Origin: Paenibacillus puerhi
GTDB taxonomy: Bacteria > Bacillota > Bacilli > Paenibacillales > NBRC-103111
Length of the DNA stretch: 64,000 nt
Assembly: GCF_009846885.1 (NCBI RefSeq)
Contig: NZ_WUWM01000001.1
Coordinates: forward strand, 248,001 to 312,000
Reading direction: 5' to 3'
Shown here: piece after piece, positions 45,667 to 56,027 of the stretch
How the letters are laid out: the number at the start of each line of letters is the position of its first letter
How positions within the stretch are numbered: the stretch's first letter is position 1
The notes under the pieces: model-generated
Told to the model about the DNA's origin: nothing
The model's input: the letters and a program-made list of their open reading frames with translations, nothing else
Databases searched by the model: none
Made by a program: the position numbers and the translations under genes

Positions 45667-46926
45667 ATGAGCATTCAGAAACCGAAGGGCACGCAGGATC
45701 TGCTGCCCGGCGAAATCGAGAAGTGGCAGTATGTGGAGAGCAAGGCGCGCGAGCTTTGCCAGCGGTTCAATTACCGCGAGATCCGGACGCCGGTGTTCGA
45801 GCATACCGAGCTGTTCCAGCGGGGAGTCGGCGAGACGACCGATATTGTCGAGAAGGAGATGTACACCTTCCTGGACAAAGGAGATCGCAGTATATCGCTG
45901 CGTCCGGAGGGAACGGCAGGCGTTGTTCGCTCTTATGTGGAGAATAAGCTGTACGGCGAGCCCGATGTCAGCAAGCTGTATTATGTCGGGCCGATGTTCC
46001 GCTACGAGCAGCCGCAATCCGGCCGCTACCGGCAGTTCCATCAATTCGGCATCGAAGCTATCGGCTCTGTCGATCCAAGCCTGGATGCGGAAGTGATAGC
46101 TCTGGGATACACGTTCTACCGGGAGATCGGGATTAAGGATGTAACCGTGGAGATCAACTCCGTAGGCAATCCGTCGGTCCGTGCCGCTTACCGCGAGCAT
46201 ATCCAGCAATTTTTCGCGCCGGTTAAGGATCAGCTCTGCAAGGATTGCCAATCGCGCTATGAGCGCAACCCGATGCGCATCCTGGATTGCAAGATCGATC
46301 AGAAGTATTGCGAGGGAGCGCCGACGATCGTCGAGCATCTGGATGAGGAGTGTCGCACACACTTTGCACGAGTGCAGCAGTATTTGACAGCGCTGGGCGT
46401 TCCCTTCCGTCTGAATCCGCGGCTGGTGCGAGGTCTGGATTATTATACGCACACGGCGTTCGAGTATAAGGCGGCAGGAATCGGCGCGATCGATACGATC
46501 GGCGGCGGAGGACGGTATAACGGTCTCGTCGGCCAGATCGGCGGCCAGGATCAGCCCGGGGTCGGACTCGCTCTTGGCATGGAGCGCATCCTGTTGGTGC
46601 TTCAGGCGCAAGGCGCCGATATCCCGGCCGAGAAGCCGCTGGACGTGTACTTGATCGGGCTTGGCGAAGCGGCAGAGACGCGGATTGTCGGTCTGCTGCA
46701 TGAGCTGCGCCTGGAAGGGCTGACGGCGGAGAAGGATTACCAGTCCAGGAAGCTTAAGGCGCAGATGAAATCCGCCGACCGCTACAAGGCGGCGTATGTC
46801 GGGATTTTGGGCGATAACGAGCTGGAGAAAGGCGAGATTGCTGTCAAGGCGCTCGCGACCGGCGAGCAGGAAACGCTGTCTCTGTCCGAGTTCGCCCGCA
46901 CGCTGGCAGCACGTCAGCGCGGGTAG
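45667..46926 (+). CDS. hisS: Histidyl-tRNA synthetase
   Basis: A 419-residue class II synthetase that charges tRNA-His. IQKPKGTQDLLPGE opens it, motif 2 is FRYEQPQSGRYRQFHQFGIE (about 114-133), the histidine motif is LVRGLDYYTHTAFE (about 256-269) and GGGRYNGLVGQIGG follows; the C-terminal domain binds the anticodon. The ATG follows AAGGAG at 9 bases. It is first in the T-box-controlled hisS-aspS operon. Confidence 0.98.
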   Translation: MSIQKPKGTQDLLPGEIEKWQYVESKARELCQRFNYREIRTPVFEHTELFQRGVGETTDIVEKEMYTFLDKGDRSISLRPEGTAGVVRSYVENKLYGEPDVSKLYYVGPMFRYEQPQSGRYRQFHQFGIEAIGSVDPSLDAEVIALGYTFYREIGIKDVTVEINSVGNPSVRAAYREHIQQFFAPVKDQLCKDCQSRYERNPMRILDCKIDQKYCEGAPTIVEHLDEECRTHFARVQQYLTALGVPFRLNPRLVRGLDYYTHTAFEYKAAGIGAIDTIGGGGRYNGLVGQIGGQDQPGVGLALGMERILLVLQAQGADIPAEKPLDVYLIGLGEAAETRIVGLLHELRLEGLTAEKDYQSRKLKAQMKSADRYKAAYVGILGDNELEKGEIAVKALATGEQETLSLSEFARTLAARQRG

Positions 46927-47012
46927 AGCTGAGACAGCTTCGCGCCATGACATCGATTCAACAACGAGTATCTAGATTCATCCCACTTCTAATCTGGAGG
47001 TAACATTCTATC

Positions 47013-48800
<1,788 letters not shown>

Positions 48801-48831
48801 ACTACGGTAAGCGGAAAGGAGCGAATCTTTG

Positions 48832-49584
48832 GTGCTGCATCAATTTTCACGCACGGAGCTGGCTATAGGTCCCGAAGGTCTGGAAGTCATGAAGAACAGT
48901 ACGGTTGCCGTTCTCGGTATCGGGGGCGTCGGCGGGATTGCGGCTGAAGCGTTGGCCCGTACCGGAGTAGGCCGGATCGTGATGATCGACAAGGATGTGG
49001 TGGACATCACGAACGTGAACCGCCAGGTCCATGCGCTCACAACGACCGTCGGCCAGCCGAAGGCGGAGCTGATGAAGGAACGCATCAAGCTGATCAACCC
49101 GGAATGCGACGCCATCGCGCTGCGCATGTTTTATACCGAGGAGACGTATGAGCAGCTGTTCGAGTATCCGCTCGACTACGTGCTTGATGCTTCGGATACG
49201 ATCAGCTATAAGATTCACCTGATCAAGGAATGCCGCCGGCGTAAAATCCCGCTGATCTCCAGCATGGGTGCGGCTAACAAGATGGATCCGACCCGATTCC
49301 AGGTTGCGGATATTTCCAAAACAACGGTCGATCCTCTGGCCCGCGTCATCCGTCACAAGCTGCGCAAGGAGGGCATCCATAAGGGGGTTAAGGTCGTCTT
49401 CTCGACCGAGGAGCCGATCAAGCCCCGCGAGGATGTCACCCAGAAGATCGTACCGGAGAACGCGCCGGAGATCCGCAAAGCGCAGCAGCCTCCGGCCAGC
49501 AATGCTTTTGTTCCTCCTGTCGCCGGGCTGATCATGGTCAGCGTGGCGGTCCGCGACTTGCTCGCCAAGGCCGGAATCAAGTAA
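48832..49584 (+). CDS. tcdA: tRNA threonylcarbamoyladenosine dehydratase TcdA
   Basis: A 250-residue E1-like (ThiF/MoeB-fold) enzyme that cyclises t6A37 in tRNA to ct6A using ATP. LHQFSRTELAIGPEGLEVMKNSTVAVLGIGGVGG holds the nucleotide-binding loop (about 27-34), and DITNVNRQ and DASDTISYK are family motifs. GTG 48832 gives MLHQFSR as in B. subtilis YrvM; TTG 48829 is an alternative. It follows aspS and is closed by a terminator, marking the left edge of the coat-polysaccharide island. Confidence 0.94.
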   Translation: MLHQFSRTELAIGPEGLEVMKNSTVAVLGIGGVGGIAAEALARTGVGRIVMIDKDVVDITNVNRQVHALTTTVGQPKAELMKERIKLINPECDAIALRMFYTEETYEQLFEYPLDYVLDASDTISYKIHLIKECRRRKIPLISSMGAANKMDPTRFQVADISKTTVDPLARVIRHKLRKEGIHKGVKVVFSTEEPIKPREDVTQKIVPENAPEIRKAQQPPASNAFVPPVAGLIMVSVAVRDLLAKAGIK

Positions 49585-49600
49585 ATACAGACTGTCTTTC

Positions 49601-49643
49601 AACACGGCATTTGCTCCTTAGGGGCGGATGCCGTGTTTTTTTT
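49601..49643 (+). terminator. Terminator after tcdA
   Basis: AACACGGCAT / ATGCCGTGTT followed by a run of T. Confidence 0.9.
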
Positions 49644-49652
49644 GTAACAAAG

Positions 49653-49688
49653 AGGCCCTCCGGTTAGAACAGAACCGGAGGGCCTTTT
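49653..49688. terminator. Second terminator, probably for the minus-strand operon
   Basis: AGGCCCTCCGGTT / AACCGGAGGGCCT with T-rich flanks on both sides. It lies 38 bases downstream of the stop of the minus-strand epimerase gene. Confidence 0.8.
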
Positions 49689-49725
49689 CAGGAGGGTAAC
49701 GGGGGCTCGGCGGACTAGTATGGGT

Positions 49726-50676
49726 CTAGAGGTTGTAAAGCTGCCGCAAGTTTGCGCATTCCAGAGCCAGACCTTCGCGGAGCGTCGTTTGCGGCTCGTA
49801 GCTCAGCAGCCTCTGCGCTTTGCGGATATCTGCCCATGTTTGCTTGGGTTCACCGTAAATTTTACCTATAAACTGAACATTTCCCTGGACCTCGAGGAGC
49901 TCTTCCAGGAGTGCGAGGCTTTCCAGGACCGTGGCCCGCTCTTTGCCGCCGATGTTGATGGTCTCGCCGATCACATCAGGGGCATCGAGGACGGATGCTA
50001 TCGCATGTACGCAATCCCGTACAAATGTAAAATCGCGACTCTGTGTGCCATCGCCGTATATCGTGATGGGCTCCTGATGAAGCAGCTGCCGGATAAACCG
50101 GTGGAACGCCATGTCGGTACGCTGTCTCGGACCATATACGGTAAAAAATCGGAGGATCACAACCGGAAGTCCGTCGTTGTGCGTGTACACCTTGCATAAA
50201 TGCTCGCCGGTCAGCTTGCTGACTCCATACGGAGACAGCGGACGCGTAACGGCATCCTCGCGAACCGCCCCCGCTTGCTCGCCATAGACGGAAGAAGTAG
50301 AGGCGTAGATAAATTTGGATACGGGGAACCGGCGACATCCCTCCAGCAGCCTCTGGGTTGCCAGGATATTATGGGACACGTAGGTCTGAAAGTCGGTGCC
50401 CCAGCTTGAGCGTACGCCTGGAATCCCGGCCAAATGATAAACGGCATCAACTTGAGGCAGTATGGCGGACCAGTCGATTTCCAGCAGGTCCTGCTTAAGA
50501 AACTGAAATCTCGGATGTCCAAGCAAGCCCGCCAGATTCTGTTCTCTTACCGATACAGGCGAGGCAGAAGGCACGAGGGCATCGAGTCCGATAACTTCAT
50601 GATGCGGGTCTTGCAGCAGCCTCTCGCAAAGATGGGAGCCGATGAAGCCCGCTGCGCCGGTTACTAAGATTCTCAT
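49726..50676 (-). CDS. NAD-dependent sugar-nucleotide epimerase/dehydratase
   Basis: A 316-residue extended SDR. TGAAGFIGSHL (about 6-16) binds NAD, STSSVYG holds the catalytic Ser, and PYGVSK (about 148-153) the Tyr-x3-Lys pair. LRFFTVYGPRQRTDMAFHRFI and the C-terminal GEPKQTWADIRKAQRLLSYEP are typical of UDP-sugar 4-epimerases such as UDP-glucuronate epimerases. With ugd directly upstream (four-base overlap) it probably converts UDP-glucuronate to UDP-galacturonate or a similar sugar for coat polysaccharide. B. subtilis ytcB, next to ytcA, is a plausible counterpart. The exact sugar is inferred. Confidence 0.85.
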   Translation of the reverse strand: MRILVTGAAGFIGSHLCERLLQDPHHEVIGLDALVPSASPVSVREQNLAGLLGHPRFQFLKQDLLEIDWSAILPQVDAVYHLAGIPGVRSSWGTDFQTYVSHNILATQRLLEGCRRFPVSKFIYASTSSVYGEQAGAVREDAVTRPLSPYGVSKLTGEHLCKVYTHNDGLPVVILRFFTVYGPRQRTDMAFHRFIRQLLHQEPITIYGDGTQSRDFTFVRDCVHAIASVLDAPDVIGETINIGGKERATVLESLALLEELLEVQGNVQFIGKIYGEPKQTWADIRKAQRLLSYEPQTTLREGLALECANLRQLYNL

Positions 50677-51989
50677 AGCATTCGTCCTTCCCGTGACTGC
50701 ACGATCCCCACGCCATAATAATGGAAGCCGAGGGCGGCCATGCGATTGCCGTCAAGCATGTTTCGCCCGTCAAAGCAATAATGGTCTCTCATAAGACTGT
50801 GGAGCCTCGCCCAATCCGCCTCCTTATATGTCGGCCACTCGGAGCATAGAATGACGGCATCGCACTGGGCCAGCGTCTCCTCGATCGAGCCGAATTGCTG
50901 AATTTGCGAGGAGCGCAGCGTCGAAGGCAGCGTGGCGACCGGGTCGTGAACGCGAATGGCAGTCTCTCTTGCTGCTAGTAAGGAGATCAGCTTTAGTGCG
51001 GGAGCCTCCCGTAGATCATCGGTATCCGGCTTGAACGAAAGCCCCAGTACCGCAATGGTTTTTCCGTGGAACGAGCCGATGGCCTGCTCCCAGGTGCGCA
51101 GCAGGTGGGGGATTTGCGTCCGATTCACATGGTCGGCCTGTTCGAGAATACCCAGAGTCAAGTCATGCCCGGCGGCGATGTGCAGAAGCGCCTGAATATC
51201 TTTGGGAAAACAAGAGCCTCCGTAACCGAGACCGGCGTTCAGAAAATGCGGGCCGATCCGGTGATCCATCCCTAGCGCTGCCGATACCTCGGTCACCGGA
51301 ACGTCGATTACTTCGCATAAGCGGGAAATTTCGTTGATAAAAGATATTTTTGTGGCCAAAAATGCATTTGCCGCATATTTCATTAACTCAGCGGTTCGAG
51401 GCGTCGTAACAAGTACCGGAGAATCGAGCGGGTCGTATAATTGCCGAACCTGAACGGCCGCCGAAGCATGCAGGGCACCGATCACGATACGATCCGGATG
51501 TAGCGCATCATGCCAGGCGTTGCCTTCACGTAAAAATTCAGGATTAGAGACGACGTCAAATGAAATCGGAGCGGGCTGGGCCTCGCGAATGATATGCGTC
51601 AATTGCTCGCAAGTGCCGACAGGCACTGTACTTTTCATAACGACAAGCTTATATTCTTTCGTGTGCTGGCCGATCTGGGTGGCCGCTTGTCCCATATATC
51701 GCAGATCGGCGCTTCCATCCTCGCGGGATGGGGTCCCCACGCAGATGAAGATGATGGAGTGATCGCGGATGGCTGCTGAAGCATCAGTGGTGAACCGGAT
51801 GGAACCCGCTCGGACGTGTTTCCATAGAATGCGATCCAGTCCGGGCTCGTAAAAGGTGAGAAGACCTTCGGAAAGGGTATTCACTTTCTCCCGGTCCGGA
51901 TCTAAGCCGGTGACTTGATGCCCGAGTTCTGCAAATAAGAGTCCGGTTGTCACCCCTACGTACCCCGTACCCATAATCAATATATTCAT
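50673..51989 (-). CDS. ugd: UDP-glucose 6-dehydrogenase family protein
   Basis: A 438-residue nucleotide-sugar dehydrogenase that oxidises UDP-glucose to UDP-glucuronate in two NAD-dependent steps. The Rossmann start is MGTGYVGVTTGLLFAELGH, the catalytic cysteine lies in GLGYGGSCFPKD (about 255-266) and GLSFKPDTDDLREAPAL follows. The ATG overlaps the stop of a 52-residue nucleotidyltransferase fragment (see next entry) and lies right after AGAGGAGA. It is four bases overlapping with the epimerase gene, so the two are coupled. It resembles ytcA of B. subtilis. Confidence 0.92.
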   Translation of the reverse strand: MNILIMGTGYVGVTTGLLFAELGHQVTGLDPDREKVNTLSEGLLTFYEPGLDRILWKHVRAGSIRFTTDASAAIRDHSIIFICVGTPSREDGSADLRYMGQAATQIGQHTKEYKLVVMKSTVPVGTCEQLTHIIREAQPAPISFDVVSNPEFLREGNAWHDALHPDRIVIGALHASAAVQVRQLYDPLDSPVLVTTPRTAELMKYAANAFLATKISFINEISRLCEVIDVPVTEVSAALGMDHRIGPHFLNAGLGYGGSCFPKDIQALLHIAAGHDLTLGILEQADHVNRTQIPHLLRTWEQAIGSFHGKTIAVLGLSFKPDTDDLREAPALKLISLLAARETAIRVHDPVATLPSTLRSSQIQQFGSIEETLAQCDAVILCSEWPTYKEADWARLHSLMRDHYCFDGRNMLDGNRMAALGFHYYGVGIVQSREGRML

Positions 51990-52144
51990 AGAGATTCTCC
52001 TCTTGAATCGGGCATGCTAATCGAAAGGGGACTGTAAATCGAATGAATTAGCTTATTGGCAATTGTAAGCAGCTCATTTGGGGAAGTTTTGGAAAAGGGT
52101 GTGAGTCTGTTGCCATTGCCGGCGCATAGGATGAGTCCTTTCAT
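51986..52144 (-). pseudogene. Truncated sugar-phosphate nucleotidyltransferase fragment (52 residues)
   Basis: A minus-strand ORF with a perfect Shine-Dalgarno site (AAGGAG, 8 bases). It begins MKGLILCAGNGNRLTPFSKT, clearly the N-terminus of the glucose-1-phosphate thymidylyl/uridylyltransferase family (canonical GxGTRLxPxTxxxPKxLL). Intact enzymes are about 240-300 residues; this one stops after 52. The catalytic GTR has become GNR and the lysine of the PK motif is Asn, so it cannot be active. Its TGA overlaps the ugd ATG (TATGA), so it now could act only as a translational leader for ugd. An internal deletion is the simplest origin. Coding is not proven but the ribosome site is strong. Confidence 0.75.
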
Positions 52145-52388
52145 AGCATGTTCTCCTTGTCTTATTGTATTTACTATAAATTTATGAAAAAAAAATAAAG
52201 CCGGAAGGGCGTTTACCAGAAAGGGGCGAAAATGTGTGCTGTATATGAGTTAATTTTCATAATGAAGCTTGCAGGGTCTGTAGGAAATATCCGCTTATCC
52301 ACGCTGTAAGCAGCCTACACCATATAATTGGCGGCTCATAGAATACAGGGAAACTTCTGAGCAGGTTTCGATACGAAAACTGAGAGGA

Positions 52389-52703
52389 ATGATTGAATTG
52401 TCTAAAGTTGATCAAGTAAAGGGCTGGCTGCAAGGCGATCTCGTGGCTGTTGAGGTACAGGTGGAATATGCAAACGGAGAGACGGTAGACTATGATCTGG
52501 AAGAAAACCTGACGGCTCTGTGGGATGAAGTGAATTGGGATCAGGTTGTTGAAGTCGAGATCGAGTATGAGGACGGCTCCAAGCAGAACTTTGACCTTGT
52601 AGATGAAGAGGAAGAAGAAGAGGAAGAAGAGGAAGAAGAGGACGACGACGACGACGAAGAAGAGGAAGAAGATGAAGAGGAAGACGACGAAGAAGAAAGC
52701 TGA
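52389..52703 (+). CDS. Small protein with poly-Glu/Asp C-terminal tail
   Basis: A protein of 101 to 104 residues. The first 70 look folded, with two related beta-rich segments (VAVEVQVEYANGETVDYDLEEN and VVEVEIEYEDGSKQNFDLVD), a duplicated [VI]E[VI]x[VI]EY.NG.x..[FY]DL motif. The rest (about 72-104) is almost entirely Glu and Asp. I recognise no family. ATG 52389 is one base from AGAGGA; TTG 52398 would have better spacing and remove three residues. It lies between the ugd and cotSA genes. A charge-based partner role is an inference. Confidence 0.7.
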   Translation: MIELSKVDQVKGWLQGDLVAVEVQVEYANGETVDYDLEENLTALWDEVNWDQVVEVEIEYEDGSKQNFDLVDEEEEEEEEEEEEDDDDDEEEEEDEEEDDEEES

Positions 52704-52712
52704 GTACAGATA

Positions 52713-52752
52713 GGGTTGTCTCGAAATAGCTAGTCTACTTTTGAGGCAGCCC
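52713..52752 (+). terminator. Hairpin after the acidic-tail gene
   Basis: GGGTTGTCTC / GAGGCAGCCC, ten pairs with two wobbles. It lacks a T-run. It could be a terminator or a remnant of a mobile element end, as some insertion-sequence ends resemble it. Confidence 0.4.
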
Positions 52753-52886
52753 CTTCCTTGGCAGTCCTATTCACGGCACTTGAAATAACGGCGAGACTAG
52801 GTTCGGGCATTAATCCGGTGGGACATGCCTAGATGTGCCTGTACGCCTCGCCGGGTTATCGAGTCGCAGAGAAAAATCCGCATGCA

Positions 52887-52926
52887 AGGCTTGACGGGGA
52901 GTGTAGGGTAGCTCCTCGTCAAGCCC
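52887..52926. repeat. Inverted repeat downstream of cotSA
   Basis: GCTTGACGGGGA / TCCTCGTCAAGC (one G-U pair) with a 12-base loop. It sits about 70 bases beyond the cotSA stop on the minus strand and may act as its terminator, though no T-run follows. The rest of 52753-52994 shows no gene. Confidence 0.4.
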
Positions 52927-52994
52927 TGATTCTCATGAATGAAGCCGCCGCAAAGAGGTGGTGTTTCATCACCCAATAGGAGCGACGACGGGCA

Positions 52995-54140
52995 TTATGC
53001 CCGCCGTTCCCACACCGACATAATATCCTCGGCTACGCGCTGCCAGGTGAATCGTTCTTCCGCGAGTCGCCGGCCGTGTTCTCCCATTCGCCGACAGAGC
53101 TCAGGATGGGACAAGAGCTGATTCAGCTTCTCTGCGTATTCGGATGGATTTTCGGGGTCTGTGACTAGGAGGCCGTTGCTGCTCGTGACAATCTCAGGGT
53201 TTCCCCCACGGGCCGTCGTCAAGAATGGAAGCCCGGCAGCCATCGCCTCATAATGAACGCGGGCCAGAGGCTCTTGCCATATAGAGGTACAGACGAAGAT
53301 ATCAGCCGCCGTGAACCAGCGATGCACCTGATGAGCGTCCACATAACCCGTCGTCAGGACGGGGATGGGAGATTTTAGCGCAAGCGCTCGGACGTATGCG
53401 ATATAATCGCTAACCGTATGATCGCTATACCAAGCCCCGCCGACGACAACTAACACCGCATCCGAGTGATGGATCTGATTCATCGCTTTCACGAGCACGT
53501 GCGGTCCCTTATTACGAGACAGCCGGCCGACGAATAATATGATCTTTTTATCGCTGAGTCCGTGCTCGGCTCGAAGTGCCGCGCGGTCTTGCTGGGCGGC
53601 TTGTGACTGGAACCAAGGCGCGAAGCGGGACAAATCGACGCCGGAGTAAATGGTTTTGGTTCTGCCTTCAGCCTCAGGATAGTAGTAGGCAATTTCATCT
53701 CCGATATAATTACTGATCGTAATGATTCGCTCTGTCTGCGAGATGGCGGCGATCGCTTCGCCCGGCTCGATTTTTTCGGGATTAAACATATCGTTGTGCA
53801 TGCTTAAAATAATCCGCGCATGGGGCACTAACGCTCGTACTGGCATTACCAGCCTAGGCCGGTTAAATATATGAATGATATCGTACTGAGACCCGTAGAG
53901 GCCGACGAATTCCAGCACGCCCTTGGCGTAAATGTCGAGTGTGCTCCCAGAGGGCACTCTGACATAACGTATGCCTCCTGACGTTTCGTCCTGAGGCAGG
54001 TCGGGGTCGTCTCTCCCGAGAATCGTCAGGTTATGCTTCCCTGCCAGGAAGCCGGCTACGCCGCAAATATAGGTTTGAATAGCGCCGCCGCGAATATTGG
54101 GGACAGGCAGTTTTTCTGTACAAATCATCAATACGTTCAA
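52995..54140 (-). CDS. cotSA: CotSA-like spore coat glycosyltransferase (GT4)
   Basis: A 381-residue GT-B glycosyltransferase of family 4. MNVLMICTEKLPVPNIRGGAIQTYI matches the B. subtilis CotSA N-terminus very closely. The donor-binding half includes KIILFVGRLSRNKGPHVLVKAM and the acidic motif EPLARVHYEAMAAGLPFLTT (E-x7-E). TTG 54140 follows AAAGGAGG at 10 bases. CotSA is a spore coat protein whose assembly depends on CotS; the CotS-type gene is directly upstream here. Sugar donor unknown. Confidence 0.88.
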   Translation of the reverse strand: MNVLMICTEKLPVPNIRGGAIQTYICGVAGFLAGKHNLTILGRDDPDLPQDETSGGIRYVRVPSGSTLDIYAKGVLEFVGLYGSQYDIIHIFNRPRLVMPVRALVPHARIILSMHNDMFNPEKIEPGEAIAAISQTERIITISNYIGDEIAYYYPEAEGRTKTIYSGVDLSRFAPWFQSQAAQQDRAALRAEHGLSDKKIILFVGRLSRNKGPHVLVKAMNQIHHSDAVLVVVGGAWYSDHTVSDYIAYVRALALKSPIPVLTTGYVDAHQVHRWFTAADIFVCTSIWQEPLARVHYEAMAAGLPFLTTARGGNPEIVTSSNGLLVTDPENPSEYAEKLNQLLSHPELCRRMGEHGRRLAEERFTWQRVAEDIMSVWERRA

Positions 54141-54160
54141 CTTGCCTCTTCCTCCTTTCG

Positions 54161-55999
54161 TCAAGCTGTCCGCTTGCGCTGCTTAGTCTTACCGGCGTCT
54201 GTCTTCGGCCGGGCTGCACTTTTCGGAAGGATACGTGCGGCGCCCTTCGTCTGTCCAGCGCGCCCGGACATCGCTTTGACCGGATGCTTTGCTGCCGAGC
54301 CGGATTTCCTGCCAGGGCGTATAACACGGGCAGTACGCTTGATGATTTTCGTAACTTTCGTCTTTCGGTTTAGTTGAGGACTCGTAGTCCGTTTGGCGCT
54401 GATTTTCTTTTTCCTATTGGGTTTACTGCGCCGCCTGCTTGATTTGGCAAGCTGCGGCTTTGTGATACGGATAGTTCTCTTGCGGCGTCTTCTTGCAGCG
54501 CGCGCCGGCGCAGGAGCGGCAATAGAGGGCAGCGGCACAACGATTGGAGTTTCGGCTGGCGGCTGGGCGGGCAGCTCCTGCGGCAAGCCGGCAAGCTGTT
54601 GGACAGGCTCGCTCCGGGCTTCGCCCGCACTTATGCGCTCTTGGTCCGGAAGCTGAGCTTGCCAGCCTTCTGCGGCAAGGGGTGCGGCGATGAGAGAGCT
54701 TTCCGCAACGGTCTCGGGAGTGAGAGCTTCTCCTCCCTCCGAATATACGGGGTACATCTCGGATGGGATCTGCGCCGACTGTTCCTCCGGCACGGCGGCG
54801 AACAGTCCGGGCATCGCCAGCTTGCCGGAGTCGAGCACCCGTTCCATCCAGGACGGCTTCGTCTCGACAAGCTCCGAGTAGTTGCCGGGAGCGTAGTTCT
54901 CTTTATCAAGCTCAAGCTCATGCAGTACCTGCCACTTGGTCGCTTCTCCGGTGATTACGCGCTGAAGGATGCCCTCCAGTTCCGTTTGAAGAAACAGGGA
55001 GGGCTCAAAGACAATTTCTTTAATGTGCTTGTAGAATTCATTGGGAAACGCCATATCCAGCCATAGAATCTCATAGGTTTCCCGATCAAGCGGATTGCCT
55101 TCGTGATAAGCGGCAATCATCCCGCGAAGCCAGGTAATATCCCAGTTGCCCATATCGTCCATAGTACTTGTCATCAGCTTGCGGAGGTCGCGGATAGGCA
55201 GGTCATAGGAGACGCCGTCCAAGTCGATGACCCAGATGCCATCCGGCCCCATTTGTCCATTGGACCATCCGTAGTCTTGGTGGGCAAGCCCAAAATAGGG
55301 TTCTCCCATAGCGGTCATCCGGTAGTAAGGCGATTGCTTAAACCGATCGAAAATATCGCGGGCCTGCTGCTCAAACTGATCAATGACGGAGAGCAGCGAC
55401 GCGCTTGCCGGATATTCATTATAGGCCAGGCAAATATCGCGGAACCATCCGATCTTCGCAATAATCTTTTCATAATACTTGGGCCAGCGGTACAGCCGGG
55501 ATGAGCTGGCGGCCCCGAAGGGAGGCTCATAGCCTTGAGATTTTTTATGGAACTCGCCAAGACCCTTGCATAGGGCGGCGGCTCCTTCCAAATCAATCTT
55601 CGATACGGGAGAAAGCGGTTCTATCCATTCGGTCACGATCCATAGCTTGCCGCCTGCTTCGACATATTGCTGGCCATCCAGATTCGCGATAAGTGCGGGA
55701 ACGCGCGCCCCCTGCTTAACCAAGTAATCCTGTGCGCCGATACTGAACAAACTGCGCGCAGGCCCGCGGTGCAGCACCTTAAGGCTGCGGGGGCCGTGAT
55801 TGGTGTTGATTTTCCATATGGCGCCGCCCTTATCGGGCTTCGATGTGATCAGCGTCATATCGTACACTTGCATGTCGTACTGCGCACTTACCTCTCTTGC
55901 CAATTCCTCAAGCTCGGGGGGGACATACTGTTCCAGGACAATGCCTGGGGGCAGGGTATCCGTAAGGTGATCCCACGGCCCGATTTGATACTTTTCCAC
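54161..55999 (-). CDS. cotS: CotS-family spore coat protein with basic C-terminal tail
   Basis: A 612-residue protein. About the first 360 residues are the CotS/YutH kinase-like fold (LKVLHRGPARSLFSIGAQDYL, LCKGLGEFHKKSQGYEPP, HQDYGWSNGQMGPDGIWVIDLDGVSYD, the latter holding the Brenner-type HxDxxxxN and the DLD). Known CotS proteins are about 350-370 residues. Here a Pro/Ala/Glu linker and about 115 strongly basic residues follow (RRRRKRTIRITKPQ, RRRSKPNRKKKIS). GTG 55999 with GGAG at 8 bases is preferred over TTG 56017. It is 20 bases upstream of cotSA. Confidence 0.8.
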   Translation of the reverse strand: MEKYQIGPWDHLTDTLPPGIVLEQYVPPELEELAREVSAQYDMQVYDMTLITSKPDKGGAIWKINTNHGPRSLKVLHRGPARSLFSIGAQDYLVKQGARVPALIANLDGQQYVEAGGKLWIVTEWIEPLSPVSKIDLEGAAALCKGLGEFHKKSQGYEPPFGAASSSRLYRWPKYYEKIIAKIGWFRDICLAYNEYPASASLLSVIDQFEQQARDIFDRFKQSPYYRMTAMGEPYFGLAHQDYGWSNGQMGPDGIWVIDLDGVSYDLPIRDLRKLMTSTMDDMGNWDITWLRGMIAAYHEGNPLDRETYEILWLDMAFPNEFYKHIKEIVFEPSLFLQTELEGILQRVITGEATKWQVLHELELDKENYAPGNYSELVETKPSWMERVLDSGKLAMPGLFAAVPEEQSAQIPSEMYPVYSEGGEALTPETVAESSLIAAPLAAEGWQAQLPDQERISAGEARSEPVQQLAGLPQELPAQPPAETPIVVPLPSIAAPAPARAARRRRKRTIRITKPQLAKSSRRRSKPNRKKKISAKRTTSPQLNRKTKVTKIIKRTARVIRPGRKSGSAAKHPVKAMSGRAGQTKGAARILPKSAARPKTDAGKTKQRKRTA

Positions 56000-56027
56000 C
56001 GACACCACTCCATCCAAACCGCTTATT

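Noticed and set aside
52181-52200. The A/T-rich run upstream of the nucleotidyltransferase fragment as an origin or repeat
   Set aside because: It is a short homopolymer-rich promoter-type stretch with no iterons or DnaA-box cluster.
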